This document shows positions 7,934 to 17,105 of a DNA stretch of 64,000 nt, one piece after another. The stretch comes from Lacticaseibacillus hegangensis (GTDB taxonomy: Bacteria; Bacillota; Bacilli; Lactobacillales; Lactobacillaceae), in NCBI RefSeq assembly GCF_003946465.1, contig NZ_RHOL01000001.1, positions 1 through 64,000 on the forward strand, given 5' to 3'. Under the pieces are notes generated by a model, which saw only the letters and a list, made by a program, of their open reading frames with translations, was not told where the DNA came from and searched no databases. The position numbers and the translations under genes were made by a program. The stretch's first letter is position 1. Each line of letters begins with the position of its first letter.

Positions 7934-10018
7934 ATGACCGCCAAGAATTTGGTCATTGTGGAATCGCCAGCGAAAGCAAAAACCATCGAGAAGTACCTCG
8001 GCCGCAATTACAAGGTCGTGGCCAGTCTGGGTCACATTCGCGACCTGCCGAAAAGCCAGATGGGGATCGATTTTGACAATAATTATGCACCCAAGTACAT
8101 TTCTATCCGCGGTAAAGGCGACGTCATCAAGGACCTGAAGAAGGCCGCAAGCAAGGCGGAGCACATCTACCTCGCGGCCGATCCGGACCGTGAAGGGGAA
8201 GCCATTGCGTGGCACGTCAGCCACATCTTGAACCTCAACCCGAAGGACAAGAACCGGGTCGTTTTCAACGAAATCACCAAGGACACCGTTAAAAACGCGT
8301 TCAAGAGCCCGCGGTCGATCGACATGAACCTCGTCGACGCCCAGCAGGCCCGCCGCATTCTCGACCGCATCGTGGGCTATTCCATCAGCCCGCTGCTGTG
8401 GTCGAAGGTCAAAAAAGGCCTGAGTGCCGGCCGTGTGCAGTCCGTCGCCTTGAAGCTGATCATCGATCGCGAAAACGAGATCCGCAACTTCAAGCCGGAA
8501 GAGTACTGGAGCCTGGACGCCGAGTTCAAGAAGGGCAAAAGCGCCAAGTTTGCCGCCAGCTTTTATGGGCTGAACGGCAAGAAGACGCCGCTGCCGAACA
8601 ACGACAAGGTGCAGGACGTCCTGCGCGGCATCGACAAGAAGAAGCCGTTTGCCATCACCAATGTGGTGAAGAAAGAGCGCAAGCGGTTCCCGGCCCCGCC
8701 ATTTACCACCAGTTCCATGCAGCAGGAAGCCAACCGCAAGCTCGGCTTCCCGACCCGCAAAACGATGATGCTGGCCCAGCAGCTGTACGAAGGCATCAAC
8801 CTCGGCGGCAAGCAAGGGACAGTCGGTTTGATCACGTACATGCGTACCGATTCGACCCGGGTCTCCAGCGTCGCCAAGACGGAGACGTCGAAGTTCATTC
8901 ACGAAAAATACGGCGAGCCGTACGCCGCCGTCAAGATCCGCCAGGGCAAGATGCAGGAAGGCGCCCAGGACGCCCATGAAGCGATACGCCCGTCGTCCAC
9001 GTACCGCACGCCGGAAAGCCTCAGCAAGGTCCTGGACAAGGACCAGATGAAGCTGTACCGGCTGATCTGGAGTCGCTTTGTCGCCAGCGAAATGACCCCA
9101 TCCGTGGTCGACACGGTGCAGGTCACCTTGCAGCAAAACGCGGCCACCTTCCGCGCCAATGGTAGCCAGACCAAGTTTGCCGGGTTCACGAAGCTGTATG
9201 TCTCCAGCCGCGACGAGGCCGCCAAGGACAACCTTTTGCCGGATCTCAAGGTGGGCGACGACGCCATGCTGGTCAAGACCGACCCGGCGCAGCACTTCAC
9301 CCAGCCGCCGGCCCGCTATTCCGAAGCCAACCTGGTCAAGGCGCTGGAAGAAAACGGTGTCGGCCGGCCGTCGACGTACGCGCCGACCATCGCGACGATC
9401 GAGAAGCGCTACTACGTCAAAATGACAGCGAAGCGGTTTGAGCCCACCGAGCTGGGCGAGATCGTCAACAATCTGATCGTCGAATTTTTCCCGGACATTG
9501 TGGACATCAAGTTCACGGCGACCGTCGAAGCCGAGCTTGACTCGATTGAAACCGGCAAGACGCAGTGGGTCAAGGTCATCGACGACTTCTACCAGCCGTT
9601 CAAGCAGGAAGTTGCGACTGCCGAAAAAGGTATCGAGAAGATCCAGATCAAGGATGAGCCCGCCGGCTTCAACTGCGATATCTGCGGCGCGCCGATGGTC
9701 ATCAAGCTCGGCCGCTACGGCAAGTTCTACGCCTGCTCGCGGTTCCCGAACTGCCGCAACACCAAGGCCATCACCAAGGAAATCGGCGTGATTTGCCCGA
9801 AGTGTGGCAAGGGTCAGGTCGTGGAGCGCAAGTCCAAGCGCAATCGGACGTTCTACGGCTGCTCGCGCTACCCGGACTGCGACTTTGTGTCCTGGGATAA
9901 GCCGGTTGGGCGCAACTGCCCGAAGTGTGGCCACTTCCTGGTCGAAAAACGCAGCCGGGGCAAGGTTCAAGTGGTCTGCCCGAACAATGATTACAAAGAA
10001 GAAACTGTGAAGGCCTAA
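7934..10018 (+). CDS. topA: DNA topoisomerase I
   Basis: 694 residues; ATG 7934 follows AAAGGGGGG and begins [20 protein letters not shown], the TOPRIM domain signature; [14 protein letters not shown] completes TOPRIM. The catalytic tyrosine is in [12 protein letters not shown] (residue about 303). The C-terminus carries three topoisomerase zinc fingers (CDICGAPM...[15 protein letters not shown]...CSRYPDC, and a shorter CPKCGH...C). It relaxes negative supercoils. A strong promoter precedes it and a terminator follows, so it is probably monocistronic. A large antisense frame covering this gene is a shadow of its GC-rich codons. Confidence 0.97.
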   Translation: MTAKNLVIVESPAKAKTIEKYLGRNYKVVASLGHIRDLPKSQMGIDFDNNYAPKYISIRGKGDVIKDLKKAASKAEHIYLAADPDREGEAIAWHVSHILNLNPKDKNRVVFNEITKDTVKNAFKSPRSIDMNLVDAQQARRILDRIVGYSISPLLWSKVKKGLSAGRVQSVALKLIIDRENEIRNFKPEEYWSLDAEFKKGKSAKFAASFYGLNGKKTPLPNNDKVQDVLRGIDKKKPFAITNVVKKERKRFPAPPFTTSSMQQEANRKLGFPTRKTMMLAQQLYEGINLGGKQGTVGLITYMRTDSTRVSSVAKTETSKFIHEKYGEPYAAVKIRQGKMQEGAQDAHEAIRPSSTYRTPESLSKVLDKDQMKLYRLIWSRFVASEMTPSVVDTVQVTLQQNAATFRANGSQTKFAGFTKLYVSSRDEAAKDNLLPDLKVGDDAMLVKTDPAQHFTQPPARYSEANLVKALEENGVGRPSTYAPTIATIEKRYYVKMTAKRFEPTELGEIVNNLIVEFFPDIVDIKFTATVEAELDSIETGKTQWVKVIDDFYQPFKQEVATAEKGIEKIQIKDEPAGFNCDICGAPMVIKLGRYGKFYACSRFPNCRNTKAITKEIGVICPKCGKGQVVERKSKRNRTFYGCSRYPDCDFVSWDKPVGRNCPKCGHFLVEKRSRGKVQVVCPNNDYKEETVKA

Positions 10019-10047
10019 GCGCGCGGCGCTAGGCTTTGGCACATTAA

Positions 10048-10077
10048 CGCCGCGGGGGCTGCCCTGCGGCGCTTTTT
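10048..10077 (+). terminator. terminator after topA
   Basis: CGCCGC (10048-10053) pairs with GCGGCG (10066-10071) with a GGGG/CCCT extension in the loop, followed by TTTTT. Confidence 0.75.
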
Positions 10078-10099
10078 AGAAAAGGAAAAGAGGATGCTT

Positions 10100-11404
10100 A
10101 TGCCCACTGTGAATGTGATTGGCGCCGGCCTGGCCGGTAGTGAAGCCGCGTGGCAGATTGCCCAACGCGGCGTCGACGTGAACCTGTACGAAATGCGCCC
10201 GGTCGAAATGACCCCGGCGCACCACACCAGTGCGTTTGCCGAGCTGGTCTGCACCAACTCGCTGCGCGCCAACGCGATCACCAACGCGGTGGGCCTGCTC
10301 AAAGAGGAAATGCGGCGGCTGAACTCGGTGATCATGCAAAACGCTGATGCGAACGCGGTGCCGGCCGGCGGCGCGCTTGCGGTGGACCGCGAACCGTTTT
10401 CCGCTGGGGTGACTGCAGCCCTGAAAGCCAACCCGCACATTCACGTGGTCAACGAGGTCGTCGACGATTTCCCCGAGGGCATCACGGTGGTGGCGACCGG
10501 CCCGCTCACTGCTGAAGGGCTGGCCAAGCGGATCGTCGCGCTGAACGGCGAGGACGGGCTGCACTTTTTCGATGCCGCAGCGCCGATCGTCGACGCCAGC
10601 TCCATTGACACGAACATTGCCTTCAAGCAGTCGCGCTATGACACCGGCGAAGCCGCGTATTACAACTGCCCAATGAACCGTGACGAGTACTACGCGTTCC
10701 AGGATGCCTTGCTGCACGCGCAGGTCGCAGAAGGGCACGAGTTTGAAAACCTCACCGTCTTTGAGGGCTGCATGCCGGTTGAAGTAATGGCCGAGCGCGG
10801 CCGGCGGACCTTGCTGTTCGGCCCACTCAAGCCGGTCGGCCTGCTCGATCCGCGCACGGGCAAGGCGCCGTATGCCGTGGTGCAGCTGCGCCAGGACAAC
10901 GCGGCCGCCAGCCTGTACAACATGGTCGGCTTCCAGACGCACCTGAAGTGGGGCGAGCAAAAGCGCGTCTTTCGCATGATTCCCGGGCTGGAGCACGCCG
11001 AGTTTGTGCGCTATGGCGTCATGCACCGCAACACGTACATGAACTCGCCGGTCGTGCTCAAGGACACTTACGAAAGCACCAAGCGGCCTGGTTTGTTTTT
11101 CGCCGGCCAGATGACCGGCGTGGAAGGCTACGTGGAGTCGGCGTCCAGCGGCCTGATTGCCGGCATCAACGCCGCGCACCTGGCGCTGGGCGAGCCCACC
11201 GAGACCTTTTCGACAGATACGGAAATGGGCGCAATGGCGCATTACATCACGCATACCAGCCCGCGCCACTTCCAGCCGATGAACGCGAACTTCGGGATCA
11301 TGGAAAGCCTCGACAAGCCGATCAAGAACAAAATCGAGCGTAATCAGGCTTACGCGGACCGGGCGCTGGCTGCGCTTGAGCAGCGTCAGCTTCAGCAAGC
11401 CTAA
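10100..11404 (+). CDS. trmFO: tRNA (uracil-54-C5)-methyltransferase, folate-dependent TrmFO
   Basis: 434 residues. The ATG at 10100 has GAGG 6 bases upstream; an ATG two codons earlier abuts that site. The N-terminal FAD-binding motif [16 protein letters not shown] is clear, followed by [14 protein letters not shown] and [11 protein letters not shown], both diagnostic of TrmFO/Gid. [18 protein letters not shown] near residue 340 is the second FAD block. It makes 5-methyluridine at position 54 of tRNA from methylene-tetrahydrofolate. The gene lies between topA and xerC, as in other Firmicutes. Confidence 0.96.
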   Translation: MPTVNVIGAGLAGSEAAWQIAQRGVDVNLYEMRPVEMTPAHHTSAFAELVCTNSLRANAITNAVGLLKEEMRRLNSVIMQNADANAVPAGGALAVDREPFSAGVTAALKANPHIHVVNEVVDDFPEGITVVATGPLTAEGLAKRIVALNGEDGLHFFDAAAPIVDASSIDTNIAFKQSRYDTGEAAYYNCPMNRDEYYAFQDALLHAQVAEGHEFENLTVFEGCMPVEVMAERGRRTLLFGPLKPVGLLDPRTGKAPYAVVQLRQDNAAASLYNMVGFQTHLKWGEQKRVFRMIPGLEHAEFVRYGVMHRNTYMNSPVVLKDTYESTKRPGLFFAGQMTGVEGYVESASSGLIAGINAAHLALGEPTETFSTDTEMGAMAHYITHTSPRHFQPMNANFGIMESLDKPIKNKIERNQAYADRALAALEQRQLQQA

Positions 11405-11410
11405 CCGTTT

Positions 11411-11440
11411 ACAGGATCGCCGGCAGCGGCGGTCCTGTTT
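11411..11440 (+). terminator. terminator after trmFO
   Basis: ACAGGA and CGCC pair with GGCG and TCCTGT, followed by TTT. Confidence 0.6.
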
Positions 11441-11470
11441 GCGTTAAACTAGAAGACAGGAGGTGAGCGC

Positions 11471-12364
11471 ATGGACGAAGTTGCCGAGTTTATGGAATAT
11501 CTCAAGGTGGAGCGCCATTACACCGAGGACACGCAGCGCGCCTACCTTGAGGACCTGGATGACTTCACCCAGTGCCTGAAAGCCAGCGGGCATTTTTCGA
11601 CGTTTGAAAAAGTCGATCGCCTGGACGTGGAGACCTATCTCTCCGACCTGGCCGACCGCAAGCTGGCGCGCAGTTCGGTGGCGCGAAAAATGAGCAGCAT
11701 GCGCAGCTTTTACCGCTACCTGATCCGCGTCGGCAAGGCCACGGTCAACCCGTTCGAACTGGTCGAAACCAAGAAGTCGCACAACCACTTGCCGAGTTTT
11801 TTCTACGAGCAGGAGATTCAAGAACTCTTCACCACGACCGCCGGCGACAAGCCCCTAGACCAGCGCAACGACGCGCTGCTGGAGGTGCTGTATGGCACCG
11901 GCATTCGGGTGTCCGAGTGCGCGAACCTGACGCTGCCGCAGATCGATTTTGACTTGGAAGTCATGCTGATCCATGGCAAGGGCAACAAGGACCGCTACGT
12001 GCCGTTTGGCAATTACGCCAAGCGGGCGCTGCAGCGTTACCTCAAAGACGGCCGCGTTCAGTTGATGAAAAAAGCCGACCCCACCAATGTGGTGTTCGTC
12101 AACCAGCGCGGCAAGCCCATCACGTCGCGCGGCATCGAGTACATTCTCGATCAGCTGATCAAGCAAACCAGCCTGACCGCGGACATTCATCCCCACATGC
12201 TGCGGCACAGTTTTGCCACCCACATGCTGAACCACGGCGCGGACCTGCGCACGGTGCAGGAGCTGCTGGGCCACGCGAGCCTGTCGACCACGCAGATCTA
12301 CACCCACATGACCACCGACCACCTCAAGCAGGACTACATGAAGTTTTACCCGCGGCACAATTAA
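11471..12364 (+). CDS. xerC: tyrosine recombinase XerC
   Basis: 297 residues, ATG 11471 behind GGAGGTGA. N-terminal SAM-like domain (MEYLKVERHYTEDTQRAYLE), then a catalytic domain with LYGTGIRVSECANL (Arg), HMLRHSFATHML (HxxR) and LGHASLSTTQIYTH (Tyr nucleophile). The length and the position directly before hslVU identify it as the housekeeping XerC rather than an element integrase. With XerD it resolves chromosome dimers at dif; a good dif match lies about 18 kb away at 30594. Its stop codon overlaps a CIRCE-like operator. Confidence 0.95.
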   Translation: MDEVAEFMEYLKVERHYTEDTQRAYLEDLDDFTQCLKASGHFSTFEKVDRLDVETYLSDLADRKLARSSVARKMSSMRSFYRYLIRVGKATVNPFELVETKKSHNHLPSFFYEQEIQELFTTTAGDKPLDQRNDALLEVLYGTGIRVSECANLTLPQIDFDLEVMLIHGKGNKDRYVPFGNYAKRALQRYLKDGRVQLMKKADPTNVVFVNQRGKPITSRGIEYILDQLIKQTSLTADIHPHMLRHSFATHMLNHGADLRTVQELLGHASLSTTQIYTHMTTDHLKQDYMKFYPRHN

Positions 12365-12388
12365 GCACTCTCGACTAGACAGTGCTAA
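12362..12388 (+). promoter_or_regulatory. CIRCE-like operator upstream of hslVU
   Basis: TAAGCACTC, 9 bases, then CAGTGCTAA. The CIRCE element bound by the heat-shock repressor HrcA is TTAGCACTC-N9-GAGTGCTAA, so each arm matches at 8 of 9 positions and the spacer is exactly 9. It overlaps the xerC stop codon and lies about 95 bases before hslV. The downstream protease genes make heat-shock control sensible. The arms also pair with each other (AGCACT/AGTGCT), and no T-run follows, so it is not a normal terminator. Confidence 0.55.
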
Positions 12389-12483
12389 AATCGGTCGAAG
12401 GGCTGATGTTTCAGGTGAGGCAGACCGGTAAACTAAGTACCATTATGACAGGACGTCATTTGACTGAGATAGGAGACTAAACA

Positions 12484-13005
12484 ATGACAACAATTGCAGC
12501 CGTTAGAAAAAATGGGCACACCGCGATCGCCGGGGATGGCCAGGTCACCCTGGGCGAGAAAGTGATCATGAAGGGCAACGCCCAGAAGATTCGCCGCATC
12601 TACAATGACCAGGTCGTCATCGGCTTTGCGGGCGGCGTGGCCGACGCCATCACGCTGGAAGACTGGCTCGAAAAGAAGCTGGAAAGCCATGCCGGCAACC
12701 TGCGGCGCTCCGCCGTGGCACTGGCTCAGGATTGGCGCAAGGACCCGACGCTGCAAAAGCTGCAGGCCGAGCTGATTGCGCTGGATAAGGACGATCTGCT
12801 GCTCATTTCCGGCCAAGGCGAGGTCATCGAACCGGACGCGGACGTGATCGCCATCGGCTCCGGCGGCAATTACGCCCAGGCGGCCGCGATGGCGATGATT
12901 CGGCACACCGACATGAGTGCGGAGGACATCGCCAAGGAGGCCATTGAAATTGCCTCAAACATCGACATTTTCACCAACCAGAACATTAAGGTCGAAAGCT
13001 TTTAA
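12484..13005 (+). CDS. hslV: ATP-dependent protease peptidase subunit HslV
   Basis: 173 residues. It begins MTTIAAVRKNGHTAIAGDGQ, so that after removal of Met the N-terminal Thr is the catalytic nucleophile; GDGQVTLGE and IGSGGNYAQAAAMA are family blocks. HslV forms a double hexamer proteasome-like chamber fed by the HslU ATPase. It is followed by hslU after 11 bases, with an AAGGAGG in the gap, so the two are one operon. Probable control by the CIRCE-like site upstream. Confidence 0.96.
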   Translation: MTTIAAVRKNGHTAIAGDGQVTLGEKVIMKGNAQKIRRIYNDQVVIGFAGGVADAITLEDWLEKKLESHAGNLRRSAVALAQDWRKDPTLQKLQAELIALDKDDLLLISGQGEVIEPDADVIAIGSGGNYAQAAAMAMIRHTDMSAEDIAKEAIEIASNIDIFTNQNIKVESF

Positions 13006-13016
13006 GGAGGCCGCTT

Positions 13017-14426
13017 ATGTCAGTTAAAACACCTAAAGAGATCGTCGCGGCGCTGGACAAGTACGTCATCGGCCAAGACGAGGCCAAGCGCGCCGTCGCT
13101 GTCGCCTTGTACAACCGCTACCGGCGCATGCAGCTGCCGGAGAAAATGCAGCAGGACATCACGCCGAAGAACCTGCTGATGATCGGGCCCACTGGGGTCG
13201 GCAAAACGGAGATCGCGCGCCGGCTGGCGAAGGTCGTCAACGCGCCTTTCGTGAAGGTTGAGGCCACCAAGTTCACCGAAGTCGGCTATGTCGGCCGCGA
13301 TGTGGAGTCCATGGTTCGCGACCTGGCGGACACCGCCGTCAAGATGGAAGAGGACAAGGCCTACGGGGATGTGCGCGGCCGCGCCACTCGCGAGGCGAAC
13401 AAGCGCCTGGTGCGCCTGCTGGTGCCGGCCATCAAGAAGGAAAAGAAGAACCAAAACCCGATGGCCGAGCTGATGACCATGATGCAAAGCATGCAAAACG
13501 GCGAGGGCATGCCGCAGCAGCCCAAGGAAGAAGACGGCGAGCTCAACGACGAGATCCGCAACCAGCGCCTGAGTGTCGCCGACCAGCTGGAAAAAGGCCT
13601 GCTTGAGGACAAGGAGCTCACGGTTTCGGTCGAGGACGAGAAAAAGCCGGCAGGCGGCAATGACGCCATGGGCGCGATGGGCATCGACCTGTCCGACATG
13701 ATGGGCCAGATGATGCCCAAGCGCAAAGTTCAGCGCACCATGAGCGTGCGCGAGGCGCGCGAGGTCTTCATCCGCGAGGAATCCGCCAAGCTGGTTAACC
13801 ACGCCGACATTTACCACAACGCGATCAAGTCGGCCCAGGACAACGGGATCATTTTCATCGACGAAATCGACAAGATCGCCGCGGGCAACAAGAACACCTC
13901 CGGGGAAGTTTCCCGCGAAGGCGTGCAGCGCGACATTTTGCCGATCGTTGAAGGCTCCGTGGTCAACACCAAGTACGGCCCGCTGAACACAGAGCACGTG
14001 CTGTTCATCGGCTCAGGCGCGTTTGCGACCGCCAAGCCATCGGATCTCATCGCCGAGCTGCAAGGGCGCTTCCCGATTCGCGTCGAGCTCAAGGACCTCA
14101 CGAAGGAAGACTTTGTCCGCATCCTGACCGAGCCCGACAACGCGCTGGTCAAGCAGTACATGGCGCTGATCAAAACCGACGGCGTCAAGGTCACCTTCAC
14201 CAAGGAGGCCATCGAGCGCATCGCCGAGATCGCCATTGACGTTAACCGCGACACCGACAACATCGGCGCGCGGCGCCTGGCGACGATCCTCGAAAAGCTG
14301 CTCGAGGATATCCTGTACGAAGGCCCGGACATGCAAATGGGCGACATCACGATTACCGAAAAGTACGTCAACGATAAGGTCGGCGACATTGCGGCCGATA
14401 AGAACATGACGCGGTACATTCTGTAA
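13017..14426 (+). CDS. hslU: ATP-dependent protease ATPase subunit HslU
   Basis: 469 residues, SD AAGGAGG. AAA+ ATPase: Walker A GPTGVGKTEIARRL (about residues 58-71), Walker B IIFIDEIDKIA (about 277-287), sensor/arginine-finger region LQGRFPIRVEL, and the C-terminal domain NIGARRLATILEKLLEDI. The inserted I-domain between residues about 110 and 245 is charged and includes the low-complexity MMTMMQSMQNGEGMPQQP region. It unfolds substrates and passes them to HslV. In Bacillus this operon continues into codY; here a terminator and a sugar epimerase follow instead. Confidence 0.96.
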   Translation: MSVKTPKEIVAALDKYVIGQDEAKRAVAVALYNRYRRMQLPEKMQQDITPKNLLMIGPTGVGKTEIARRLAKVVNAPFVKVEATKFTEVGYVGRDVESMVRDLADTAVKMEEDKAYGDVRGRATREANKRLVRLLVPAIKKEKKNQNPMAELMTMMQSMQNGEGMPQQPKEEDGELNDEIRNQRLSVADQLEKGLLEDKELTVSVEDEKKPAGGNDAMGAMGIDLSDMMGQMMPKRKVQRTMSVREAREVFIREESAKLVNHADIYHNAIKSAQDNGIIFIDEIDKIAAGNKNTSGEVSREGVQRDILPIVEGSVVNTKYGPLNTEHVLFIGSGAFATAKPSDLIAELQGRFPIRVELKDLTKEDFVRILTEPDNALVKQYMALIKTDGVKVTFTKEAIERIAEIAIDVNRDTDNIGARRLATILEKLLEDILYEGPDMQMGDITITEKYVNDKVGDIAADKNMTRYIL

Positions 14427-14432
14427 CCGGCG

Positions 14433-14472
14433 ACCAAAAAATGACGGGCCAGGCGGCGCGTCATTTTTTGGT
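14433..14472. terminator. terminator after hslU
   Basis: ACCAAAAAATGACG pairs with CGTCATTTTTTGGT; a 14-bp stem with T-runs in either direction, 6 bases after the hslU stop. Confidence 0.85.
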
Positions 14473-14486
14473 GCGGCACTTCCGGC

Positions 14487-14515
14487 TTGAAAGTGAAGCG
14501 TTCTCATGGTTAAAT
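14487..14515 (+). promoter_or_regulatory. candidate promoter of the epimerase gene
   Basis: TTGAAA (14487-14492), a 17-base spacer, then TTAAAT (14510-14515). A second TTGACT at 14524 lies further down without a good -10. Confidence 0.45.
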
Positions 14516-14566
14516 AAGACACGTTGACTTTTATGGCTGATAATATTTATCAAAGGACTGAGTTAA

Positions 14567-15445
14567 ATGGTAACGCTGACCAATGATTTTCTAACCGTCA
14601 CGATCGACCCGCACGGCGCCGAAGTGACCAGCATCATCAACAACCACACCGACCGGGAATACATCTGGCAGGCCGACCCCAGCGTCTGGAAGCGCCACGC
14701 CCCGGTGCTGTTTCCTATTGTCGGCGCGCTGAAGAACGATGAGTACCAATACAACGGTCAGACGTACCACATGACCCAGCACGGCTTTGCCCGCGACCGC
14801 GACTTCGAAGTCGAGCAGCAGTCCAAGACCGCGGCGGTCTTCACGCTGACCGACGACGCGGAAACGCACAAAATGTACCCGTTCAAGTTTGTCCTCAAGC
14901 TGACTTTTCTGCTGGAAAATAACGGCCTGACTGTGACGTACCACGTGGAAAACCCGGACGAGACCGCGCCGCTGTACGTCAGCATTGGCGGGCACCCCGG
15001 CTTCCAGATCCCGCTGACCGACGACACCAAGTTCGAGGACTACTACCTGGGCTTTCAGCCGCTGAAGTCGCGGGTCCGCATTCCGCTGGTCGCGGGTGAG
15101 GGCATCGACTACGCCCACCGCACGCTGGCCTCGACCGACGCGAACCTGCAGCTGAGTCACGACTTTTTCAAAAATGATGCGGTGATCTATGAGCTGAACG
15201 GCCGCTCGGCGTTTTCGCTGCGGTCGGACAAGACGCGCCACGGCGTGATCCTGACGGTCGCCGATGCGCCGTACCTGGGCGTCTGGAGCCCGTACCCGAA
15301 GACTGGCAACTTTGTCTGCCTGGAGCCATGGTGGGGGATTGCCGACACGATTGACGCGACTGGCGACTTCACCCAAAAGCTCGGCATCAACAAGCTGGAT
15401 CCGATCACGACCTTTGATCACAGCTACCTGATCGAGATTTTCTAA
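14567..15445 (+). CDS. aldose 1-epimerase family protein (LacX type)
   Basis: 292 residues, SD AAAGGAC. The galactose mutarotase fold is shown by FPIVGALKNDEYQYNGQTYH, HGFARDRDFEV (catalytic His), ISIGGHPGFQIPL-like SIGGHPGF (second His) and CLEPWWGIAD (catalytic Glu). Family members interconvert alpha and beta anomers of free or phosphorylated sugars; the substrate cannot be told from sequence. The LacX subgroup is common in lactic acid bacteria. No sugar transport or catabolic genes adjoin it, so it is probably a stand-alone housekeeping enzyme. Confidence 0.88.
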   Translation: MVTLTNDFLTVTIDPHGAEVTSIINNHTDREYIWQADPSVWKRHAPVLFPIVGALKNDEYQYNGQTYHMTQHGFARDRDFEVEQQSKTAAVFTLTDDAETHKMYPFKFVLKLTFLLENNGLTVTYHVENPDETAPLYVSIGGHPGFQIPLTDDTKFEDYYLGFQPLKSRVRIPLVAGEGIDYAHRTLASTDANLQLSHDFFKNDAVIYELNGRSAFSLRSDKTRHGVILTVADAPYLGVWSPYPKTGNFVCLEPWWGIADTIDATGDFTQKLGINKLDPITTFDHSYLIEIF

Positions 15446-15525
15446 AAAATTGTGGTCTCGACGCATGATTTGATTTATCATAAACGAAGATCAATTTAGA
15501 GAGACGCCAAACACACAATAATAGA

Positions 15526-15628
15526 GTTCCCCGCCAGACAAGTGGTGGTCGCGCAGTCGCGACCATCGCTTGTTTTTTTTCGGCCAGCTGACTGGTTCTG
15601 GCATTGAGCAGCAATCAGGGTGGGGAAC
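15526..15628 (+). promoter_or_regulatory. structured leader of dsdA
   Basis: GTTCCCCGCC (15526-15535) can pair with GGTGGGGAAC (15619-15628), enclosing a strong terminator hairpin (15538-15580) and a small CCAG/CTGG hairpin (15584-15595). An outer pair GTCTC/GAGAC lies further upstream (near 15456 and 15500). The right arm ends 8 bases before the GGAGG of dsdA. This could be a regulated leader or simply the terminator of the epimerase gene plus a 5' structure. AGGGTGG resembles the T-box core, but it comes after the terminator, not before it. Confidence 0.4.
15538..15580 (+). terminator. strong terminator between epimerase gene and dsdA
   Basis: ACAAG and TGGTCGCG pair with CGCGACCA and CTTGT around a CAGT loop, followed by eight T. 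Confidence 0.88.
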
Positions 15629-15646
15629 CGATACGGAGGAAAGCGC

Positions 15647-16954
15647 ATGGATGTTGCAGCATTAGAGACAAAGTACCCGGTGGTTAAGGATTTAGCCGCG
15701 GAAAAGAAAACTCTGTGGATCAATCCGGATTACGGCAAGGCCGCCGACTTGGGCCTGACCCGCGCCGATTTATTTGACGCCTCGGCGCGCTTGGACCGGT
15801 TTGCCCCTTACATGGCAGTGGCGTTTCCGGAAACGGCCAAAACCGGTGGCATCCTTGAATCTCCATTGCGCCGGCTGAAGGCGATGCAAGCTGACATGAC
15901 CAAGCGTGAAGGCTACACTTTGCCCGGCGACTTGTACCTCAAGGCTGACAACGAGCTGCCCATTAGCGGCTCCATCAAGTCTCGCGGCGGCATTTACGAA
16001 GTGCTCAAGATTGCCGAAGAAGTGGCCATCGACCACAAGATGCTGGTTTACGGCGACAATTATGCCAAGCTGAACGCGCCTGAATTCAAGGACTTGTTCA
16101 GCCACTACGGGATCGCCGTTGGTTCAACTGGAAACTTGGGCCTGTCCATCGGCATCGTGGCCGCAAAGCTTGGCTTCAACACCACTGTGCACATGTCCAG
16201 CGACGCCAAGCAATGGAAGAAGGACACGCTGCGGTCGGTTGGCGTCAACGTGGTCGAATACGATGGCAGTTTCACGACCGCCATCACCACCGGCCGCGCG
16301 CTTGCGGCCAAGGATCCTTCTGTTTTCTTCATCGATGATGAAGGCAGCAAGGACCTGTTCTTGGGTTACGGGGTGGCGGCCATTCGCCTGCAAAAGCAGC
16401 TGCGGGACCAACACATCCAGGTGGATGACAACCACCCGCTGTTTGTTTACCTGCCAGCCGGGGTCGGCGGCTCTCCAAGCGGCACGACCTTTGGCCTCAA
16501 GCAAATCTTGGGCAAGAACGTTCACGCAATTTTTGCCGAGCCGACTCACGTGCCGTCGGTGGTGCTGGGCATGGCGACCGGTCTGAATGAAGGCATCTCC
16601 GTCTACGACATCGGGCTTGACGGGCTGACTGAAGCTGACGGGCTCGCCGTTGGCCGACCATCGCGGCTGGCCGGTCGCGTGATGAAGACGCTGCTCATGG
16701 GCATCGCGACGTTTGATGATGAGCAGGTGATGGCCTACACCGCAGAGATGATGGATACCGAGGACATCAAGCTGGAGCCTTCTGCCACCGCCGGCTTTGC
16801 CGCGCTGGCGGCCAGCCAGCAGTTTCTCGGTCAGCACTTCAACATGCCGAACGCGACCCACATTGTTTGGGCCACTGGCGGCAGGCTCGTGCCGGAAGCC
16901 GAACACGCGCGCAACTACAAGATTGGTGAAGCGCTGCTGAAGCAAACCAAGTAA
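15647..16954 (+). CDS. dsdA: D-serine ammonia-lyase (D-serine dehydratase)
   Basis: 435 residues, ATG 15647 with GGAGG 8 bases upstream. The PLP lysine is in PISGSIKSRGGIYEVL; the phosphate-binding glycine loop is GSTGNLGLSIG; LPAGVGGSPSGTTFGL and EPSATAGFAAL are further family blocks. It converts D-serine to pyruvate and ammonia. The length is that of E. coli DsdA. No DsdC-type regulator or D-serine transporter adjoins it. It is preceded by a structured leader and converges on plsY with a shared terminator. Confidence 0.93.
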   Translation: MDVAALETKYPVVKDLAAEKKTLWINPDYGKAADLGLTRADLFDASARLDRFAPYMAVAFPETAKTGGILESPLRRLKAMQADMTKREGYTLPGDLYLKADNELPISGSIKSRGGIYEVLKIAEEVAIDHKMLVYGDNYAKLNAPEFKDLFSHYGIAVGSTGNLGLSIGIVAAKLGFNTTVHMSSDAKQWKKDTLRSVGVNVVEYDGSFTTAITTGRALAAKDPSVFFIDDEGSKDLFLGYGVAAIRLQKQLRDQHIQVDDNHPLFVYLPAGVGGSPSGTTFGLKQILGKNVHAIFAEPTHVPSVVLGMATGLNEGISVYDIGLDGLTEADGLAVGRPSRLAGRVMKTLLMGIATFDDEQVMAYTAEMMDTEDIKLEPSATAGFAALAASQQFLGQHFNMPNATHIVWATGGRLVPEAEHARNYKIGEALLKQTK

Positions 16955-17070
16955 TTTGGTGCGGGAGCGGTGTTGAAGCCGCAAAGAGGGACGACGTATG
17001 CAGCCCTAATGACTGGCGAACGTTGGGCGCTTACGTCCCCACGGATCTTTTTCAAGTGCAGCCAAAAATT

Positions 17071-17100
17071 AACGCCAAGGCGATCAGGCCTTGGCGTTTT
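17071..17100. terminator. bidirectional terminator between dsdA and plsY
   Basis: AACGCCAAGGC pairs with GCCTTGGCGTT around a 6-8 base loop. T-runs follow on both strands, serving dsdA (+) and plsY (-). Confidence 0.85.
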
Positions 17101-17105
17101 GCGTT

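Noticed and set aside
7055-10042. 995-codon open frame on the - strand opposite dprA and topA
   Set aside because: It is antisense to two certain genes, has low-complexity Arg/Ala/Val/Leu composition, and arises because GC-rich codons leave few stops. Many other long antisense frames (for example 20743-22398 and 43914-45047) have the same cause.
15611-15640. T-box riboswitch before dsdA
   Set aside because: The AGGGTGG-like segment comes after the terminator and no specifier stem is recognisable; a D-serine dehydratase is not a usual T-box target.
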